64,000 nt of DNA from contig NZ_SNZH01000001.1 of NCBI RefSeq assembly GCF_004363655.1, forward strand, positions 396,451-460,450, written 5' to 3'. The notes under the pieces were generated by a model, which worked only from the letters and a program-made list of their open reading frames with translations, had not been told where the DNA came from and made no database searches. Source of the stretch: Tahibacter aquaticus. GTDB lineage: Bacteria; Pseudomonadota; Gammaproteobacteria; Xanthomonadales; Rhodanobacteraceae. The stretch's first letter is position 1, and each line of letters begins with the position of its first letter. Below are positions 44,444 to 56,656 of this stretch, in pieces. Made by a program: the position numbers and the translations under genes.

Positions 44444-45594
44444 TCGACTCGCCCGTGCTCGACATTCTCGGTAACGGCTGGCCACTGCTTGCAGTGGCCA
44501 GTTTGTTTGGACTGCTGGTCGGCAGCTTCCTCAATGTCGTCATCCTGCGTCTGCCGGCGCAGCTGATGTACGAATGGCGCCAGCAGGCGCGGGAGCTGCT
44601 GGAATCCGACAGTGGCGCCGATGGCGCCGCAGCGGGCTTGGCGGTCTTGCCTGATGGCACGCCGCAAACAGTCTCGCTGCCCAGCGATACCAGCACGGTC
44701 GAAACGCATGCCCCGGCTGATTCCGACGCCACCGGCAACACAGGCACCGTGGCCGCCGACGCAACGCAGACTGCCGCATTGCCCCCTGCCGGCGCGGCAG
44801 CCAACACAGACAACACAGACAACAGCGCGGCGGCAACAACCAACCTTCTGGCAGCAGCCGTCGCCGTGGAAGCGGCGGCGGACGCTCCGGCAGCGGCAGA
44901 ACTTCCGCCGCCCGATCTCGTGTTCAAGGGCTCGCACTGCCTGCAGTGCAAGCATCCGCTGTCGCCGCTGGACAATATTCCCTTGCTCAGCTGGCTGATG
45001 CTGGGCGGGCGTTGCCGCTACTGCAAGACGCCGATCTCGGCGCAATACCCGATCGTGGAAGCGCTGACCGCCGTAGCTGCCCTGATCGTGGTGTGGCGTT
45101 TCGGCTTTAGCCTGCAAGCCGCGGCCGGGCTGGTGCTCACCTTCAGCCTGATCGCGCTGTCCGGCATCGACCTGCGCACGCAACTGTTGCCCGACCAGAT
45201 TACCCTGCCGTTGTTGTGGCTGGGGCTGCTGCTGACCTTGCAACCCGTCTTCGTCGCACCCAGCGATGCCATCCTTGCGGCGGCAATCGGCTATCTGAGC
45301 TTGTGGTCGGTCTACTGGGGCTTCAAGAAGCTGACCGGCAAGGAAGGCATGGGCTACGGCGACTTCAAGTTATTGGCCGCGCTCGGCGCCTGGATGGGCA
45401 CGGTGAGCCTGCTGCCCATCGTACTGCTGTCGTCACTGGTCGGCGCCATTGTCGGCGGCCTTTACTTGGTTCTGCGCCGTCAGGACAGCTCTACTCCCAT
45501 CCCGTTCGGCCCGTTCATTGCCGCCGCCGGCTGGCTGCAGTTCGTCTGGGGCGAACACCTGCTTCGCTGGTACGAGCAACTGTTGCTGGCATGA
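44440..45594 (+). CDS. pilD: Prepilin peptidase/N-methyltransferase PilD with about 100-residue insertion
   Basis: A bifunctional membrane enzyme that cleaves and N-methylates prepilins. The start is a TTG overlapping the pilC stop; no ATG would keep the first hydrophobic segment (SLFGLLVGSFLNVVIL). The zinc-binding Cys are 167, 170, 192 and 195, and the catalytic aspartates are Asp244 (SGIDLRTQ) and Asp308 (GMGYGDFK). Total length is 384, about 95 more than usual. The excess is an Ala/Thr/Asp-rich stretch of low complexity at roughly 54-157, between the first membrane segment and the Cys cluster, in the cytoplasmic loop. All catalytic motifs are intact, so function is probably kept. Confidence 0.93.
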   Translation: MIDSPVLDILGNGWPLLAVASLFGLLVGSFLNVVILRLPAQLMYEWRQQARELLESDSGADGAAAGLAVLPDGTPQTVSLPSDTSTVETHAPADSDATGNTGTVAADATQTAALPPAGAAANTDNTDNSAAATTNLLAAAVAVEAAADAPAAAELPPPDLVFKGSHCLQCKHPLSPLDNIPLLSWLMLGGRCRYCKTPISAQYPIVEALTAVAALIVVWRFGFSLQAAAGLVLTFSLIALSGIDLRTQLLPDQITLPLLWLGLLLTLQPVFVAPSDAILAAAIGYLSLWSVYWGFKKLTGKEGMGYGDFKLLAALGAWMGTVSLLPIVLLSSLVGAIVGGLYLVLRRQDSSTPIPFGPFIAAAGWLQFVWGEHLLRWYEQLLLA

Positions 45595-46226
45595 GCGCGG
45601 CACACTTCGTCGTTGCCGTCAGCGGCGGCATTGCCTCGGGCAAATCCGCCCTCACCGAACGCTTTGGCCGCCTCGGCATTACCTGCTACGACGCCGATGT
45701 CGCCGCCCGCGCCGTCGTCGCGGCGGGCCAGCCCGGCCTGGCCGAGATCGTTGTGCAGTTCGGCAGCGGCATCTTGCGCGCAGACGGCGAACTAGATCGC
45801 GCAGCCATGCGCCACCTGGTCTTCGCCGATCCGAACCGGCGCAGCGCCCTTGAAGCCATCGTCCACCCGCGTGTGCGCGCGTGGCTGCGCGAAAAAGTAG
45901 ACAACGACCGCGGCGTCTACTGCCTGCTCGCGATTCCATTGCTGGCCGAGACCTGGCCGGCCTACGACTGGGTCGACCGCGTCCTTATCGTCGACGTCGA
46001 TCCGGCCGTGCAACTACAGCGACTGCAACAGCGCGACGCCATCGAACGCGAACTCGCGCTCAACATGATTGCAGCCCAGGCCACACGCGAACAGCGCCTG
46101 GCCATAGCCGATGACGTGGTCGACAACTCCGGCGGACTGGATGAATTGGACTTGGCCGTCGCGCAACTGCATGCACGCTATTTGCGGATGGCAGAAAAAA
46201 CCGGCGCGTGCGAAAAACCGGCGTAG
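45591..46226 (+). CDS. coaE: Dephospho-CoA kinase
   Basis: A 211-residue P-loop kinase catalysing the last step of CoA synthesis. VSGGIASGKSALTERFG near 10 is the ATP site and ITCYDADVAAR the substrate-binding segment. Its ATG overlaps the pilD stop (ATGA), an arrangement conserved in this order of bacteria. The last codons contain a near-direct repeat of AAAAACCGGCG. Confidence 0.95.
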   Translation: MSAAHFVVAVSGGIASGKSALTERFGRLGITCYDADVAARAVVAAGQPGLAEIVVQFGSGILRADGELDRAAMRHLVFADPNRRSALEAIVHPRVRAWLREKVDNDRGVYCLLAIPLLAETWPAYDWVDRVLIVDVDPAVQLQRLQQRDAIERELALNMIAAQATREQRLAIADDVVDNSGGLDELDLAVAQLHARYLRMAEKTGACEKPA

Positions 46227-46280
46227 TCGCCACTGCAAGTACTTTGCGGTGCGGCGCAATCGATATGCTCAGGCGTCGTG

Positions 46281-46400
46281 CGTAGGGCGCGATGAGCGAA
46301 GCGAATTGCACCAATCGGCCTGATCGGCGAGAAGCGGTTTGCATCGGCAAAAACTGGTGCTGGCCCCAACTTGACCGCCTACCCCCTCTCTCGACCCTCT
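46281..46400 (-). repeat. Dispersed intergenic repeat A, copy 2
   Basis: Inverted relative to 12231-12351, with strong similarity over the full 120 bp (for example CGATGAGCG and GCACCAATCGGCCTGATC). It fills most of the 302-bp gap between convergent coaE and the mutT/thiE gene. Nothing else was recognised in that gap. Confidence 0.8.
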
Positions 46401-46528
46401 CCGGCCCGTTTGGCGTTCAGAGGCGACAGAGCCAAATGGCTCTGTACCTCGCCTCGCCACCCCCCAAGCAAAGCTTGTAGGAAAGGGCTAAAACACAACC
46501 GCCGCGCAGCAACATCAGCGCCACCGCG

Positions 46529-47494
46529 CTAACGCAACTCCCAGAACGCCGAAATTCCGGCAATTCCCTGCGCCCCGCGCTCAATCGCCGCCGGCAGATC
46601 GCCCTCAACCAATCCGCCCAACGCAAAGACGGGCAAAGCCGCCCCCGCACACAACGCCGAGAAACCGTCCCATCCCAGCGGAACCTGCCCTGGATGGCTC
46701 AATGTAGGTGCCACCGTGCCTAGCACAGCAAAATCCACCTGTAGTGATTGCGCCAATTGCAACTCTCGTGCATCGTGACAGGACGCCGCGAACCAGCGTC
46801 GCAGGCTGACCGGCCGCTCCTGCAGGGACTGCAGCTGGGCCGCACTGATGTGCACGCCGTCGAGATCGAGCTCCTCGACCAAATCGTGACGGCGGCTGAT
46901 CAGCAACTGTCCGCCGGCAGCGCGCACGCGGGTCAGGCACTCGGCGGCCAGCGTGCGCAGCTTTTCTTCCTCCAGCTGCAAGGCGCGCAGCTGGACCAGG
47001 CGTACGCCGCGATCGAGCGCGGCATCGAGGCCGGCGAGAAACGCGCCGAGATCGGCGCCGGGCTCCGGCGTGATCAGGTAGCGGTCGGGCAAGGCCAGTG
47101 CGTGAATGACGGGGTGATCCGCGGCGGGCATTTCCGCCGGATCCAGCGCTGCCGCCGGCACCCATTTCAGGGACTGGCCCTCGCAGGAATGCGGCACGCC
47201 GACGAACTCGCGCACTCGATAAACATCGAGAAGAATCTGCTTGGCGCTGTAGCGCCAGGGAATGCGGATCAGCGCCTCGGCGCTGGCAACCCGCACGCCG
47301 ATTTCCTCGAGGATTTCGCGCTGTAGCGCCTGCAAAGCGCTTTCACCCGGCTCGACCTTGCCACCAGGAAACTCCCAGTAGCCAGCCAGGTGCTTGCCTT
47401 CGGGGCGCTGCGCCAGCAGCACGCGGCCGTCGGCGTCGATCAGCGCTGCAGCGACCACATGGACGGGCGCGGCCTCGGACAAGGCCGCGCTCAT
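46529..47494 (-). CDS. mutT: Nudix hydrolase fused to thiamine-phosphate-synthase-like domain (MutT family)
   Basis: A 321-residue two-domain protein. The N-terminal Nudix domain has the complete box GX5EX7REUXEEXGU at about 44-66 (GGKVEPGESALQALQREILE) and should hydrolyse 8-oxo-dGTP. The C-terminal part (about 135-321) is a ThiE/TenI-like barrel. This fusion is usual for gammaproteobacterial MutT encoded beside secA. It starts 32 bases after the secA stop. Confidence 0.92.
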   Translation of the reverse strand: MSAALSEAAPVHVVAAALIDADGRVLLAQRPEGKHLAGYWEFPGGKVEPGESALQALQREILEEIGVRVASAEALIRIPWRYSAKQILLDVYRVREFVGVPHSCEGQSLKWVPAAALDPAEMPAADHPVIHALALPDRYLITPEPGADLGAFLAGLDAALDRGVRLVQLRALQLEEEKLRTLAAECLTRVRAAGGQLLISRRHDLVEELDLDGVHISAAQLQSLQERPVSLRRWFAASCHDARELQLAQSLQVDFAVLGTVAPTLSHPGQVPLGWDGFSALCAGAALPVFALGGLVEGDLPAAIERGAQGIAGISAFWELR

Positions 47495-47526
47495 GCTTCA
47501 ACTCCGCTGTAGCCTCGTCTTCGCAC

Positions 47527-50256
<2,730 letters not shown>

Positions 50257-50370
50257 GAGTGAGTCGCTCAGCAGGAAAGGGAAATCGCGCGAGACCCGCA
50301 GCAATGCGCAGGCGCGACAAGACCGCCGATGATAAGCCGGCGGCCGCGTCGGGAAAAGGATTGTGGGTTG

Positions 50371-50394
50371 CCGCCCCCGGGATTCAAGGGGCGG
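50371..50394 (-). terminator. Weak hairpin between the M23 peptidase gene and secA
   Basis: A 7-bp stem CCGCCCC/GGGGCGG with a 10-base loop lies 19 bases past the peptidase stop. There is no T-tract on the minus strand. It may be a partial terminator before secA. Confidence 0.3.
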
Positions 50395-50412
50395 AAAAGG
50401 CTCAGCCCGCCA

Positions 50413-51354
50413 TCAGGCCTTGCGCTGACTGCGTACGTAGGCGATGGGATTGACTGCCTTGCCGTTGAGCCAGACTTCGAAATGCACATGCGAGCCGGTG
50501 GAACGGCCGGTGGAACCGACCTTGGCAATGACTTCGCCGACGCGGACGCGCTGGCCCACGGCGGCAATGTTCTGGGAGTTATGTGCATAGCGGGTCATGT
50601 AACCGTTGCCGTGGTCGACTTCGACCACGTTGCCGTAACCGGGGCGGGTGCCCGACCAGGTCACCACGCCTTCGGCCACGGAATGGATGTCGGCGCCCTG
50701 GTTGGCGTCGAAATCGATACCGGAATGGAAGGCGCTGGCGCCGTTGAAGGGGTCTGGCCGGCCGCCGAAATAGGAAGAGATATAGCCGGAGTTGACCGGC
50801 ATGCCGCTGGGCAGCAGGTCGGATTCGATCTTGCGATCCAGCAGCAGGTTTTCCAGCACTTCGAGCTGGGCCTGCTGGCGGGTGAAGCGTTCGTGCAGTT
50901 CTTCGATGGATTCGGTCAGCTGCGGCGCTTGCGCATGCACGACCGGAGATTGCAGATCTTCGGGGCCACCGACCGACGGCGGCTCGGAGAAACGGAATTC
51001 GCCGTCGTCGAGCTTGCCGGCGCGGGTGAGGCGCTCGCCAAGCGCGTTGAGGCGGGTGGCATGCGCTTGCAGCGCACCGAGTTTTACCGCTAGCGCGTCG
51101 AGATCGCGCTGTGTGCTTTGGCGTATCTGTTCCAGTTCGCGCAGGCGGGCTTCGCTCTGCTCGCGCATCTCGCGCACTTCAGCCAGCGTGCGCGTCTTGG
51201 GCCCGGCCACGCTATAGGCCACGCTGACGCCAAGCAGGGCGCAGGCCAGCGCGGCACACCCCAGGATGGCACCGCACTTAAGTCGGATACGCCAGCAGCC
51301 CAGGTCGATGGTCTGCGGCACGGCGTGCGGCTTTGCGACGATAATGATGTTCAT
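50413..51354 (-). CDS. M23-family peptidoglycan endopeptidase, membrane anchored
   Basis: A 313-residue protein. A hydrophobic segment at about 29-50 anchors it to the inner membrane. A coiled coil follows at about 58-110 (EVREMREQSEARLRELEQI), and the LytM/M23 zinc-peptidase domain fills the C-terminus: HSGIDFD holds the first zinc ligands and GSHVHFEVW the last. The presence of both suggests an active cell-wall hydrolase. It lies upstream of secA, as in other Xanthomonadales. The start is the ATG of MNIIIVAKPH, with no strong Shine-Dalgarno. Confidence 0.9.
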   Translation of the reverse strand: MNIIIVAKPHAVPQTIDLGCWRIRLKCGAILGCAALACALLGVSVAYSVAGPKTRTLAEVREMREQSEARLRELEQIRQSTQRDLDALAVKLGALQAHATRLNALGERLTRAGKLDDGEFRFSEPPSVGGPEDLQSPVVHAQAPQLTESIEELHERFTRQQAQLEVLENLLLDRKIESDLLPSGMPVNSGYISSYFGGRPDPFNGASAFHSGIDFDANQGADIHSVAEGVVTWSGTRPGYGNVVEVDHGNGYMTRYAHNSQNIAAVGQRVRVGEVIAKVGSTGRSTGSHVHFEVWLNGKAVNPIAYVRSQRKA

Positions 51355-51390
51355 GCCAGTTTTTTTGTTTTTTCTGCTTGGGTTTCCGCG

Positions 51391-51882
51391 ATGCAAAACA
51401 AGGTCCCACCACCCGCAAAGACGCCGCGGCGCTTGCCGTCCAGCCCCAAACTGGTCGGCGAGACTTCCCCTGTCGCGTCGCTGATACAGCGGGCGCGAGC
51501 ACTGGAAGCGTTGGATCTACGTTTGCGCCTTACGCTTCCCCCTACGCTGCGGCCGCATTGCTGCCTGGCCGATGCGCGAGCGGGTCGCGTTGTTTTTCTG
51601 GCGAACTCCTCGATCTGGGCAGCGAAGCTGAGACTTCACCAGACCCCGATCCTGGCCGAAGCGCAAAAAGCGCTGGGCCAGCCCTTCAAGGTGTTCGCCG
51701 TCAAAGTGGCACCCTTGCCGTCCGTTCCCCCGGAGCCTGCAAGGCGGAAGCCGCTTTCAAGCGCCGCAGCCGCCCATCTGAGCGCAGCCGCGGTGACACT
51801 GGCAGACCCGGAACTCCGGGCCCTTTTTCTACGTTTGGCGTCCCTCGCCAGTATTTCTGATTCCGAAGACACGGTCGACTGA
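51391..51882 (+). CDS. dciA: DciA-family (DUF721) protein
   Basis: A 163-residue protein whose centre (ALDLRLRLTLPPTLRPHCCLADARAG followed by VFLANSSIWAAKLRLHQTPIL) matches DUF721/DciA, the loader of the replicative helicase DnaB in bacteria lacking DnaC. It is on the plus strand between lpxC and the M23 gene, the position seen in related genomes. The ATG of MQNKVPPP is preferred; the longer upstream frame crosses the divergent peptidase gene. Confidence 0.8.
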   Translation: MQNKVPPPAKTPRRLPSSPKLVGETSPVASLIQRARALEALDLRLRLTLPPTLRPHCCLADARAGRVVFLANSSIWAAKLRLHQTPILAEAQKALGQPFKVFAVKVAPLPSVPPEPARRKPLSSAAAAHLSAAAVTLADPELRALFLRLASLASISDSEDTVD

Positions 51883-51927
51883 CCGCGCCGCGCTGCGGCT
51901 GGCTGAGGGCCGTAGCGTTAAACCTTC

Positions 51928-52839
51928 CTACATCGCCTGGGCAGGGTGGGCGTAGGAAATCGGTGCCGTGGCCGGGTCGTCAAAACAGACCTCTTCCCAC
52001 GCGCTGGTATCCGCCAGCAGGTTGCGCAACAACTGATTGTTCAACTGGTGGCCGGACTTGTGCCCGTAGAACGCGCCGATAAGGCTGTGTCCCAGCAGGT
52101 ACAGGTCGCCGATCGCGTCGAGGATCTTGTGTTTGACGAATTCGTCCTCGTAGCGCAAGCCATCTTCGTTGAGTACCCGATAGTCGTCGAGGACGATCGC
52201 GTTGTCCATCGATCCACCCAGCACGAGGTTACGCTCGCGCAGCATTTCGATATCGCGCATGAAGCCGAAGGTGCGTGCGCGCGAGACTTCCTTCACGAAC
52301 GAGGTCGTGGAGAAGTCGATCTCTGCCCGCGAGGTCTGCGCGGTGAAGATGGGATGGTTGAAATCGATGGAGAAGCCGACCTTGAAGCCGTCGAACGGCT
52401 CGAAGCGGGCCCACTTGTCGCCTTCCTGGATGGTCAGCGGCTTTTTGATGCGGATGAAGCGCTTGGCCTTGGGCTGCTCTTCGATGCCGGCGGACTGCAG
52501 CAGGAATACGAAGGGGCCGGCGCTGCCGTCCATGATCGGTACTTCGGAGGCCGACAGGTCGACATAGGCGTTGTCGATGCCCAGGCCCGCCATGGCCGAC
52601 AGCAGATGTTCGACTGTCGATACGCGCGTCGTTCCCTTGGTCAGGGTGCTGGAAAGACTGGTATCGCCGACATTTTCCGCGCGGGCGTGAATTTCCACCG
52701 GCGGATTCAGATCCACGCGACGGAACACGATGCCCGTGTCCACTGCCGCCGGACGCAGGGTCATATAGACCTTTTCGCCGGTGTGGATGCCGACGCCTGT
52801 CGCCCGTATCACATTTTTGAGCGTTCGTTGTTTGATCAT
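51928..52839 (-). CDS. lpxC: UDP-3-O-acyl-N-acetylglucosamine deacetylase
   Basis: A 303-residue zinc enzyme for the committed step of lipid A synthesis. The zinc ligands are the His residues in VEHLLSA (near 79) and in [13 protein letters not shown] with the Asp three residues later (near 237-245); [10 protein letters not shown] holds the catalytic His. The start [11 protein letters not shown] is canonical. A terminator and a promoter-like sequence upstream suggest independent transcription from ftsZ. Confidence 0.97.
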   Translation of the reverse strand: MIKQRTLKNVIRATGVGIHTGEKVYMTLRPAAVDTGIVFRRVDLNPPVEIHARAENVGDTSLSSTLTKGTTRVSTVEHLLSAMAGLGIDNAYVDLSASEVPIMDGSAGPFVFLLQSAGIEEQPKAKRFIRIKKPLTIQEGDKWARFEPFDGFKVGFSIDFNHPIFTAQTSRAEIDFSTTSFVKEVSRARTFGFMRDIEMLRERNLVLGGSMDNAIVLDDYRVLNEDGLRYEDEFVKHKILDAIGDLYLLGHSLIGAFYGHKSGHQLNNQLLRNLLADTSAWEEVCFDDPATAPISYAHPAQAM

Positions 52840-52883
52840 TTCTATTTTTGTCCCCTGGGGCAGGAGCCAACAAAACGGTCCGG

Positions 52884-52912
52884 ATGCTAGCACAGGGCTT
52901 TATGACAGAAAA
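52884..52912 (-). promoter_or_regulatory. Candidate lpxC promoter
   Basis: On the minus strand TTTTCT, 17 bases, then TAGCAT preceded by TG one base before it (an extended -10). The transcript would begin near 52877, leaving a leader of about 38 bases. It lies just downstream of the ftsZ terminator. Confidence 0.4.
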
Positions 52913-52976
52913 GCAAAACGATGCGCCCGGCCCACAATCTGTTGCGTGCGTACAACATTAGCGGCTGGATCGGGCG

Positions 52977-53010
52977 AAAAAAAGGCGGTATGCCGTCGGC
53001 ATACCGCCTT
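52977..53010 (-). terminator. Intrinsic terminator of the dcw/ftsZ transcript
   Basis: A perfect 13-bp stem (AAGGCGGTATGCC and complement) with a 3-base loop is followed on the minus strand by a run of T (seven, counting the last two of the stem). It ends the long mur-fts transcript about 270 bases past the ftsZ stop. Confidence 0.9.
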
Positions 53011-53281
53011 CTGGAGGACGTAGCATGACGGATGACGGCGCCTGTCGTCACCTGTCTTTCACGATGGCCTGCGCATTTCACCTGACGATGAACGCGGCCG
53101 CGGTCGCTGCCCAAGCAGCGGGATAGGGCTCAACACCACGCAGGCACTGGGCCTGCGCCGATCAGTCTGCTGCACAGCGACGCCGCGATGCATGCCGCGC
53201 GAAACCGCCCGACAGCGGCCCCAGGGCCGCCTCGGAGGCTTCGCGCGACGCGATACGCGCCGCGCCCCACCAGCGGGCCGA

Positions 53282-54457
53282 TCAGTCCGCCTGGCGCCGC
53301 AGGAACGCGGGAATGTCCAGGTAGTCCATGGCCGGCTCGGCACTGCTGGCGGCTTCGCTCACGGTCACCTGGCGCGCCGCCGGACCGGCAACGCGCACGG
53401 CGGGCTGGGCGTAGTCGACCACTTCGTTGCCGGTACCGGTACGCAGCACCAGGCGCGGACGCGGCTCGTCGCGGCGCGACGTCACCGGCTGGCGGATGGC
53501 GGCGCGGTTGAGGCCGGTCGCCACCACGGTGACACGCACCTCGTCCTGCAGCTCTGTATCCAGCGCGGTGCCGATGACGACGGTAGCGTCTTCGCTGGCA
53601 AAGCCGTGGATGACCTGGCCGATCTCGTCGAACTCGCGCATGGTCAGGTTGGGACCGGCCGTGACGTTGACCAGGATGCCGCAAGCACCGGCCAGGTTGA
53701 CGTCTTCCAGCAGCGGATTGTTGATAGCGGCTTCCGCCGCAGCCACGGCGCGGTCGTCGCCCTTGGCCGAACCGGTACCCATCATCGCCATGCCCATTTC
53801 CGACATCACCGTGCGCACGTCGGCGAAGTCGACGTTGATCAGGCCAGGACGGGTGATCAGGTCGGCGATGCCTTGCACCGCGCCGAGCAGCACGTCATTG
53901 GCCTGCTTGAACGCGCTGAGCAGGGTCACGTCGCGGCCGAGCACGGTCAGCAGCTTTTCGTTTGGCACGGTGATCAGCGAGTCGACGTGCTGGCTCAGGT
54001 CTTCGATGCCCTTGAGCGCCACCTGCATGCGACGACGGCCTTCGAACGGGAACGGCTTGGTCACCACGGCGACGGTGAGAATGCCCAGCTCCTTGGCCAG
54101 CTGCGCCACCACGGGTGCTGCGCCCGTGCCGGTGCCGCCGCCCATGCCGGCGGTGATGAACACCATGTCGGCACCCTGCAGCATTTCCACGATGCGCTCG
54201 CGGTCTTCCAGCGCGGCCTGACGACCGACCTCGGGGTTGGCGCCCGCGCCCAGCCCCTTGGTGACGTTGCTGCCCAGTTGCAGGCTGAATTTGGCGCCCG
54301 AGTTCTTGATGGCCTGGGCGTCGGTATTGGCGCAGACGAAATCCACGCCCTCGACATGCTGTTGCACCATGTGGGCTACGGCATTGCCGCCGCCGCCGCC
54401 CACACCGATGACCTTGATCACCGCATTCGGTGCGATCTTCTCCACGAATTCGAACAT
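53282..54457 (-). CDS. ftsZ: Cell division GTPase FtsZ
   Basis: A 391-residue tubulin homologue that forms the division ring. The GTP-binding loop GGGTGTG is at 106-112 and the C-terminal peptide DYLDIPAFLRRQAD binds FtsA and ZipA. The ATG at 54457 is nine bases after GGAGG; an ATG nine bases earlier would abut the ribosome site. A 196-base leader separates it from ftsA. Confidence 0.98.
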   Translation of the reverse strand: MFEFVEKIAPNAVIKVIGVGGGGGNAVAHMVQQHVEGVDFVCANTDAQAIKNSGAKFSLQLGSNVTKGLGAGANPEVGRQAALEDRERIVEMLQGADMVFITAGMGGGTGTGAAPVVAQLAKELGILTVAVVTKPFPFEGRRRMQVALKGIEDLSQHVDSLITVPNEKLLTVLGRDVTLLSAFKQANDVLLGAVQGIADLITRPGLINVDFADVRTVMSEMGMAMMGTGSAKGDDRAVAAAEAAINNPLLEDVNLAGACGILVNVTAGPNLTMREFDEIGQVIHGFASEDATVVIGTALDTELQDEVRVTVVATGLNRAAIRQPVTSRRDEPRPRLVLRTGTGNEVVDYAQPAVRVAGPAARQVTVSEAASSAEPAMDYLDIPAFLRRQAD

Positions 54458-54528
54458 GACTCCCATCCTCCGGTTTTATGAATTGCTGTTGGTGTAGCGC
54501 GCGTATGCCGCATGACCCGCCGGTCGAC

Positions 54529-54550
54529 CGGAGAACAGGCGCGTTCTCCG
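54529..54550. promoter_or_regulatory. Inverted repeat in the ftsA-ftsZ leader
   Basis: CGGAGAAC and GTTCTCCG (8 bp, perfect) flank a 6-base centre, about 75 bases upstream of the ftsZ start. Another small CGCGGC hairpin is close by. This long gap in an otherwise overlapping cluster could hold an ftsZ promoter or an RNA control element; no known site recognised. Confidence 0.4.
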
Positions 54551-54653
54551 CTTGCAAGGCCTTCCGCCCTGCGCCGCGGCTTCCTGCCGCGGGTGTGGCC
54601 CGGCAACGCTGGGGCGCTGCCGTTTTCAAGCAAACGTGGCTTTGTCTACCTGT

Positions 54654-55889
54654 TCAAAAATTTCCCTTGAACCAGTGCATGACCTTGTCCCATAGCCCGC
54701 CGACACGGGCCACGCCGGCGCCGGCAGGCCGGCGCACAGCTTCGCGGCCGGCGCCGTACAGCAGCAGACCTACCCCGCTCGCATGGATCTGGTTGGACAC
54801 CACGTCGGACAAGCCGCTGACGTGCTGCGGCACGCCCAGGCGCACCGGCATGTGGAACAGCTCTTCCGCCAGTTCCACCACACCTTCCATCTTGGCGCCG
54901 CCACCGGTCAGCACGATGCCGGCACGGGTCAGCTCTTCCAGTCCGGAACGGCGCAGTTCGGCCTGCACCATCTCGAAGATTTCCTCGTAGCGCGGCTGCA
55001 CCGCCTCGGCCAGGGTCTGGCGCGCCAGGCGCCGCGGCGGACGGTCGCCGACGCTGGGCACCTGGATGGTTTCCTCGGCGGTGGCCAGCTGGGCCAGGGC
55101 GCAGGCGTAGCGGATCTTGATCTCTTCCGCATTCGCCGTCGGCGTGCGCACGAACTGGGCGATGTCGTTGGTGACCTGGTCGCCGCCGATCGGCAAGGCC
55201 GAAGTGTGGCGGATCGCGCCTTGTGTATAGATGGAAATGTCGGTGGTGCCGGCGCCGATATCGACCAGGCAGACGCCGAGTTCGCGCTCGTCCTGGGTCA
55301 GCACGGCGCGCGCCGAGGCCACGGCCGAGGGCACCAGTTCGTCCACGCTGAGGCCGCAGCGCTGGATGCACTTCATGATGTTCTGCGCCGCGCTGGCGGC
55401 ACCGGTGACCAGGTGCACGTTCGCTTCCAGGCGCACGCCGGACATGCCGACCGGATGGCGTATGCCTTCCTGGCCGTCGATGAGGTATTCCTGCGGCTCC
55501 TTGTACAGCACCCAGCGGTCGCCCGGGATGGCCAGCGCGCTGGCCGCGTTGAGTACGGAATCGAGGTCGGCCTGGGTCACTTCCTTGTCGCGGATCGGCG
55601 CGGTGCCGTGCGAATTCTCGGCCTTGATATGGCTGCCCGAGATCGACGCATAGACCGAACGGATCTCGCAGCCAGCCATCAGCTCGGCTTCTTCCACCGC
55701 GCGCTGGATCGACTGCACGGTGGATTCGATGTCGACCACCACGCCGCGCTTGAGTCCGCGCGACGCGTGCGAGCCCACGCCGATGATCTCGACCGGCTCG
55801 CCGGGCTGGAATTCGCCGACGATGGCGACGGTCTTGGACGTGCCGATGTCCAGGCCAACGATCAGTGATTTTTCCGTCTTGCGGTTCAT
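54654..55889 (-). CDS. ftsA: Cell division protein FtsA
   Basis: A 411-residue actin-like protein that tethers FtsZ to the membrane. LIVGLDIGTSKTVAIVGEF is the phosphate-binding start, VCLVDIGAGTTDISIY the second phosphate loop, and the C-terminal LWDKVMHWFKGNF is the amphipathic membrane-targeting helix. The ATG overlaps the ftsQ stop. Confidence 0.97.
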   Translation of the reverse strand: MNRKTEKSLIVGLDIGTSKTVAIVGEFQPGEPVEIIGVGSHASRGLKRGVVVDIESTVQSIQRAVEEAELMAGCEIRSVYASISGSHIKAENSHGTAPIRDKEVTQADLDSVLNAASALAIPGDRWVLYKEPQEYLIDGQEGIRHPVGMSGVRLEANVHLVTGAASAAQNIMKCIQRCGLSVDELVPSAVASARAVLTQDERELGVCLVDIGAGTTDISIYTQGAIRHTSALPIGGDQVTNDIAQFVRTPTANAEEIKIRYACALAQLATAEETIQVPSVGDRPPRRLARQTLAEAVQPRYEEIFEMVQAELRRSGLEELTRAGIVLTGGGAKMEGVVELAEELFHMPVRLGVPQHVSGLSDVVSNQIHASGVGLLLYGAGREAVRRPAGAGVARVGGLWDKVMHWFKGNF

Positions 55890-56656
55890 GCGTCTTCCAC
55901 CGTCGCAGGGTCGGGGATGGCAGGTGCCGGCGGCGGCGGCGGTACGGTTGCGGCCTGGCCCGGCCATTTCATGGCGAAGCCGTTGCTGTAGCGCAGGTCG
56001 ACATATTCGAACGCGCCCTGGCCGCTGCCGGCGACGCGGGGATACATTTGCAGAAAGCGGCGCAGGCGTTCGTGCGCGTGTTCGTTGCCGACGACGATGT
56101 CGGCGCCGCTGTCCAGGTGTACGGTCCAGCTGCCGCGCGCCGACAGGCTGACGCCGGCGATGCGCAGGCCGCTGCGGCCGGCTTCGGCCAGCACTTCGTT
56201 GTGGAACTGGATCACCTCGGCGATGCGCTCGTCCGGCCCATCCAGGCGCGGCAGGCTCTGGATGTCCGACGCGCCCGGCACCTGGAACAGCTGGCCGTCG
56301 CGATTGAGCAGGCGCTCGCTGCCCCAGTGGGCATACGGCCGCTGTTCGTAGACGCGCAGCACCAGGGTGTCCGGCCAGCGCTTGCGCGCTTCCACTTTCT
56401 CCACCCAGGGCAGCTGCGCCACGCTTTTCTGTACGGCCGCCAGGTCGACGGCGAAGAAGCCCACGCCCATGCCTTGTGCCGCGGCGGCGCGGATCTGCTC
56501 GGCGCTGACGTTGGCGAATTCGGCCTGCAGCTCCAGCTGGCGCACCGGCCAGCGGTCAGCCGCATACCAGCCGTTGAGCAGGCCAACCACCGGCAGCGCG
56601 ACCAGGGTCAGCGCAATGCCCCAGGCGATCAGGCGCTGGATGGCGCTTGCGCTCAT
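55886..56656 (-). CDS. ftsQ: Cell division protein FtsQ
   Basis: A 256-residue bitopic divisome protein. One membrane segment is at about 10-28. A POTRA domain follows ([18 protein letters not shown]), then the FtsQ beta domain. The C-terminus is Pro-rich. Overlaps with ddlB and ftsA by ATGA. Confidence 0.94.
   Translation of the reverse strand: MSASAIQRLIAWGIALTLVALPVVGLLNGWYAADRWPVRQLELQAEFANVSAEQIRAAAAQGMGVGFFAVDLAAVQKSVAQLPWVEKVEARKRWPDTLVLRVYEQRPYAHWGSERLLNRDGQLFQVPGASDIQSLPRLDGPDERIAEVIQFHNEVLAEAGRSGLRIAGVSLSARGSWTVHLDSGADIVVGNEHAHERLRRFLQMYPRVAGSGQGAFEYVDLRYSNGFAMKWPGQAATVPPPPPAPAIPDPATVEDA

Larger units (their letters stand above)
52840..53281. other. ftsZ-lpxC intergenic region
   Basis: 442 bp. 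It contains the lpxC promoter candidate (52884-52912) and the ftsZ terminator (52977-53010). The remaining 270 bases after the ftsZ stop hold no convincing gene; a small GCAGGC hairpin near 53142-53160 is the only structure noticed. Confidence 0.6.

Noticed and set aside
46292-46480. Short frames in the coaE-mutT gap
   Set aside because: They are translations of repeat A, which occurs at another site in a different context.
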